DNA from: Deltaproteobacteria bacterium
GTDB lineage: Bacteria; Desulfobacterota; Desulfobacteria; Desulfobacterales; JAFDCJ01
Length of the DNA: 7,644 nt
Assembly (NCBI GenBank): GCA_024277475.1
Contig: JAJRVC010000026.1
Span: 1-7,644 of the forward strand
Reading direction: 5' to 3'
The stretch's first letter is position 1, and each line of letters starts with the position of its first letter. Shown here piece by piece: positions 6,299 through 7,644 of the stretch. The position numbers were made by a program, and so were the translations under genes. The notes beneath the pieces are model-generated. The model had not been told where the DNA came from, did no database searches, and saw only the letters and a program-made list of their open reading frames with translations.

Positions 6299-7258
6299 TT
6301 AAGAATTCCACATAACCGGATTTTTATCCAGATAATCCGTAACAAGTCGTCCGATTTCATCCATACGGGTTAAATCGTTTTCGGACAAAGCGACTTCAGC
6401 TGCCCGGGCATTTTGAATTACCTGAGCAGTATTGCGGGCTCCGGCAATAGCGTATGTGCCGAAATGGGAAATCACCCAGGCCAACGCCAGTTGCCCCGGA
6501 GTGGCTGTATTTTTTTCTGCAATCGGCCGGAGCCTGTCAAGTGCCTGCCGCACGCGCTGGAAATTTTCCGGCTCAAGCAGTTTGTTTTTTACGCGGTGAT
6601 CCCCTTTTTCAAATTCATGGTCCTGTGCGAATTTTCCAGTCAGCAATCCCTGGGCCATGGGCGAATACGCCAGAATGGATATATTGTGTTCCCGGCAATA
6701 AGACATGCTATCTCTTTCAATATGGCGCCAGAACAGGGAGTACGGGGATTGAAGGCTGTCGACCCGGGCGTATCGGGTTGCTTCTTTCAGTTGAGCGCAT
6801 GAGAAATTGGATACACCAATTGCCCGTATCTTACCCTTCTCTTTGAGCTCATTCATGGCTGCCAGGGTTTCTTCAATGGGAACGGCCCGGGTACCGAAGG
6901 AGCCCGCAGGCCAGTGGATCTGGTACAGGTCGATATAATCGGTTTTCAAATTTTTCAGGGATTGATGACAGGAATCAATGACCTGGTTGAATTTAAGGCG
7001 GTTGGCAAAAACTTTGGTGGCCAGGATAACCTCGGTGCGCACCTCGGCTAAGGCTGTACCGAGGATACGTTCCGAATGACCTTTGCCGTAAGCTGCTGCG
7101 GTATCAAAGGTGGTAATGCCGGCATCAACGGCCGCACGAATGGCGCGGCTGGACTGTGCATCATCAATTCCGGCCCACATCTCTTTGCCGGCTTGCCAGG
7201 TGCCCATGAGAATAGGGGAGATTTTCAAATCAGACATGCCCAGTGTGCAGAGCTGCAT
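6299..7258 (-). CDS. Aldo/keto reductase family oxidoreductase
   Basis: A soluble TIM-barrel enzyme, expected to reduce aldehydes or ketones with NADPH; the substrate cannot be told from sequence. From the chosen start it has 319 residues, normal for the family. The catalytic tetrad is complete: Asp52 and Tyr57 (FDTAAAYGKG), Lys82 (ILATK) and His115 (LYQIHWP). Other family blocks are GVSNF (148-152), AYSPMAQGLLTGKF, and the C-terminal cofactor-binding AGARNTAQVIQNA. The overall style is like the YhdN/IolS-type (AKR11-like) branch. I start it at the ATG at 7258-7256 because GGAGG lies 5 nt upstream and the homology starts there (MQLCTLGMSDLKIS). A frame-open extension to 7339 adds 27 residues that look noncoding and contains the likely promoter. 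Confidence 0.93.
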   Translation of the reverse strand: MQLCTLGMSDLKISPILMGTWQAGKEMWAGIDDAQSSRAIRAAVDAGITTFDTAAAYGKGHSERILGTALAEVRTEVILATKVFANRLKFNQVIDSCHQSLKNLKTDYIDLYQIHWPAGSFGTRAVPIEETLAAMNELKEKGKIRAIGVSNFSCAQLKEATRYARVDSLQSPYSLFWRHIERDSMSYCREHNISILAYSPMAQGLLTGKFAQDHEFEKGDHRVKNKLLEPENFQRVRQALDRLRPIAEKNTATPGQLALAWVISHFGTYAIAGARNTAQVIQNARAAEVALSENDLTRMDEIGRLVTDYLDKNPVMWNS

Positions 7259-7263
7259 AGGTT

Positions 7264-7268
7264 CCTCC
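7264..7268 (-). promoter_or_regulatory. Ribosome binding site fixing the start of the reductase gene
   Basis: On the minus strand this reads GGAGG, 5 nt before the ATG at 7258. It decides in favour of the shorter protein over the upstream in-frame start at 7339. Confidence 0.75.
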
Positions 7269-7320
7269 GTGTTCCAATGATTGATATATTGGTGGAATGC
7301 TGTTGATTTAAAAAAGACAG

Positions 7321-7354
7321 AGTATAGCGCTGTATTCAATTTTCAATAGTCAAT
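7321..7354 (-). promoter_or_regulatory. Possible promoter of the reductase gene
   Basis: On the minus strand TATACT (7326-7321) is a 5-of-6 match to the -10 element, about 62 nt before the start codon. The -35 is ambiguous: TTGACT lies 21 nt upstream and TTGAAA 14 nt upstream, both supplied by the heptad repeat, and neither has the ideal 17-nt spacing. Confidence 0.3.
7336..7354. repeat. Heptad-periodic repeat, TCAAT core
   Basis: TCAAT starts at 7336, 7343 and 7350, exactly 7 nt apart (TTGA on the minus strand). It is the same kind of periodic tract as in the other gaps but with its own unit, and it overlaps the -35 region of the presumed reductase promoter. Confidence 0.5.
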
Positions 7355-7492
7355 TCCCCGATAAAGCGGGATTTACGCTTCACTACAACCGGCTTTACGG
7401 GTCGTAACGTAATCACTAACACGTGAAAGACAAGCAAGGTCTTCACCGGTAAATAGGTGGATTTAATCTAACATCGGAATCCTGGTCCTCTG

Positions 7493-7535
7493 GGCCTCCG
7501 GCTCGTAAGGGTACGATCCTACGCCTCGGAGAGCC
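7493..7535. repeat. Long imperfect hairpin, second copy of the dispersed repeat
   Basis: GGCCTCCG (7493-7500) pairs with CGGAG plus GCC (7527-7535, one bulged A). Inside it, CGTA plus GG (7504-7510, one bulged A) pairs with CCTACG (7518-7523) around a 7-nt loop. The left arm shares 16 of 19 positions with 80-98. It could be a REP-like element or a structured RNA; there is no T tract for a terminator. Confidence 0.5.
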
Positions 7536-7581
7536 AGGTCAGAAATATCAGGCTCTGCCTTGAAAATAATACAAAGTGTGG

Positions 7582-7613
7582 AGTGATCTAAAGTTATAAG
7601 TGATCTAAAGTTA
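7582..7613. repeat. 15-bp direct repeat, 17-nt period
   Basis: AGTGATCTAAAGTTA occurs at 7582-7596 and again, identical, at 7599-7613. A perfect 7-bp inverted repeat, AAGTGAT (7598-7604) with ATCACTT (7618-7624), overlaps the second copy. It could be a binding site pair or the end of a longer repeat family cut by the window edge. Confidence 0.65.
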
Positions 7614-7644
7614 ATGTATCACTTCGCTCTGTCGTTAATAAAAA

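Larger units (their letters stand above)
7355..7644. other. Noncoding right flank
   Basis: No gene is supported on either strand. The region holds small inverted repeats (CCCG 7357-7360 with CGGG 7367-7370; TTACG 7395-7399 with CGTAA 7403-7407), the long hairpin at 7493-7535, an inverted repeat AGAGCC (7530-7535) with GGCTCT (7551-7556), and the direct repeat at 7582-7613. The window ends inside it, so a feature may continue beyond. Confidence 0.6.

Noticed and set aside
6413..6846. Two overlapping plus-strand frames opposite the reductase
   Set aside because: Both are shadows of a well-supported minus-strand gene with a complete catalytic tetrad.
7259..7339. N-terminal extension of the aldo/keto reductase
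   Set aside because: GGAGG before the ATG at 7258 and the family N-terminus both support the shorter form. The extension covers the likely promoter.

Overview
This window looks like chromosomal DNA of moderate G+C from a Gram-negative, probably anaerobic bacterium. My best guess is a member of the Desulfobacterota (sulfate-reducer relatives). That guess rests on the style of the IleRS and LspA proteins, on two small conserved-looking orphan proteins, and on noncoding DNA full of short degenerate repeats. It is an inference from memory, not a database result.

Layout. Positions 1-425 are a noncoding leader with hairpins, 7-nt periodic repeats and a good sigma70-type promoter at 362-390. Next come three plus-strand housekeeping genes in a row: ileS (426-3224, isoleucyl-tRNA synthetase), lspA (3355-3840, lipoprotein signal peptidase) and holA (3960-5426, delta subunit of the DNA polymerase III clamp loader, unusually long because of an insertion). 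A 149-nt gap made largely of two heptanucleotide-periodic arrays leads to a 68-residue orphan protein (5576-5782). A 251-nt gap with several hairpins leads to an 87-residue cysteine-rich orphan protein (6034-6297). An aldo/keto reductase (6299-7258, minus strand) converges on that gene with one base between the two stop codons. Positions 7259-7644 are noncoding: the probable reductase promoter, another heptad array, a long imperfect hairpin related to one near position 80, and a 15-bp direct repeat.

Function. The ileS-lspA pairing is a widespread housekeeping arrangement, and holA follows in the same direction. The gaps of 130 and 119 nt allow one transcript but do not prove it. The reductase is a separate unit. 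I see no transposase, integrase, phage gene, CRISPR array, rRNA or tRNA.

The most unusual signal is in the noncoding DNA. Several gaps carry degenerate repeats with a strict 7-nt period but different unit sequences (TCTG, TTAG, GGTT and TCAA cores), and one 14-mer is identical in two arrays more than 5 kb apart. The two small orphan proteins and the HolA insertion are the best protein-level leads. I found no clear defence or biosynthetic system.
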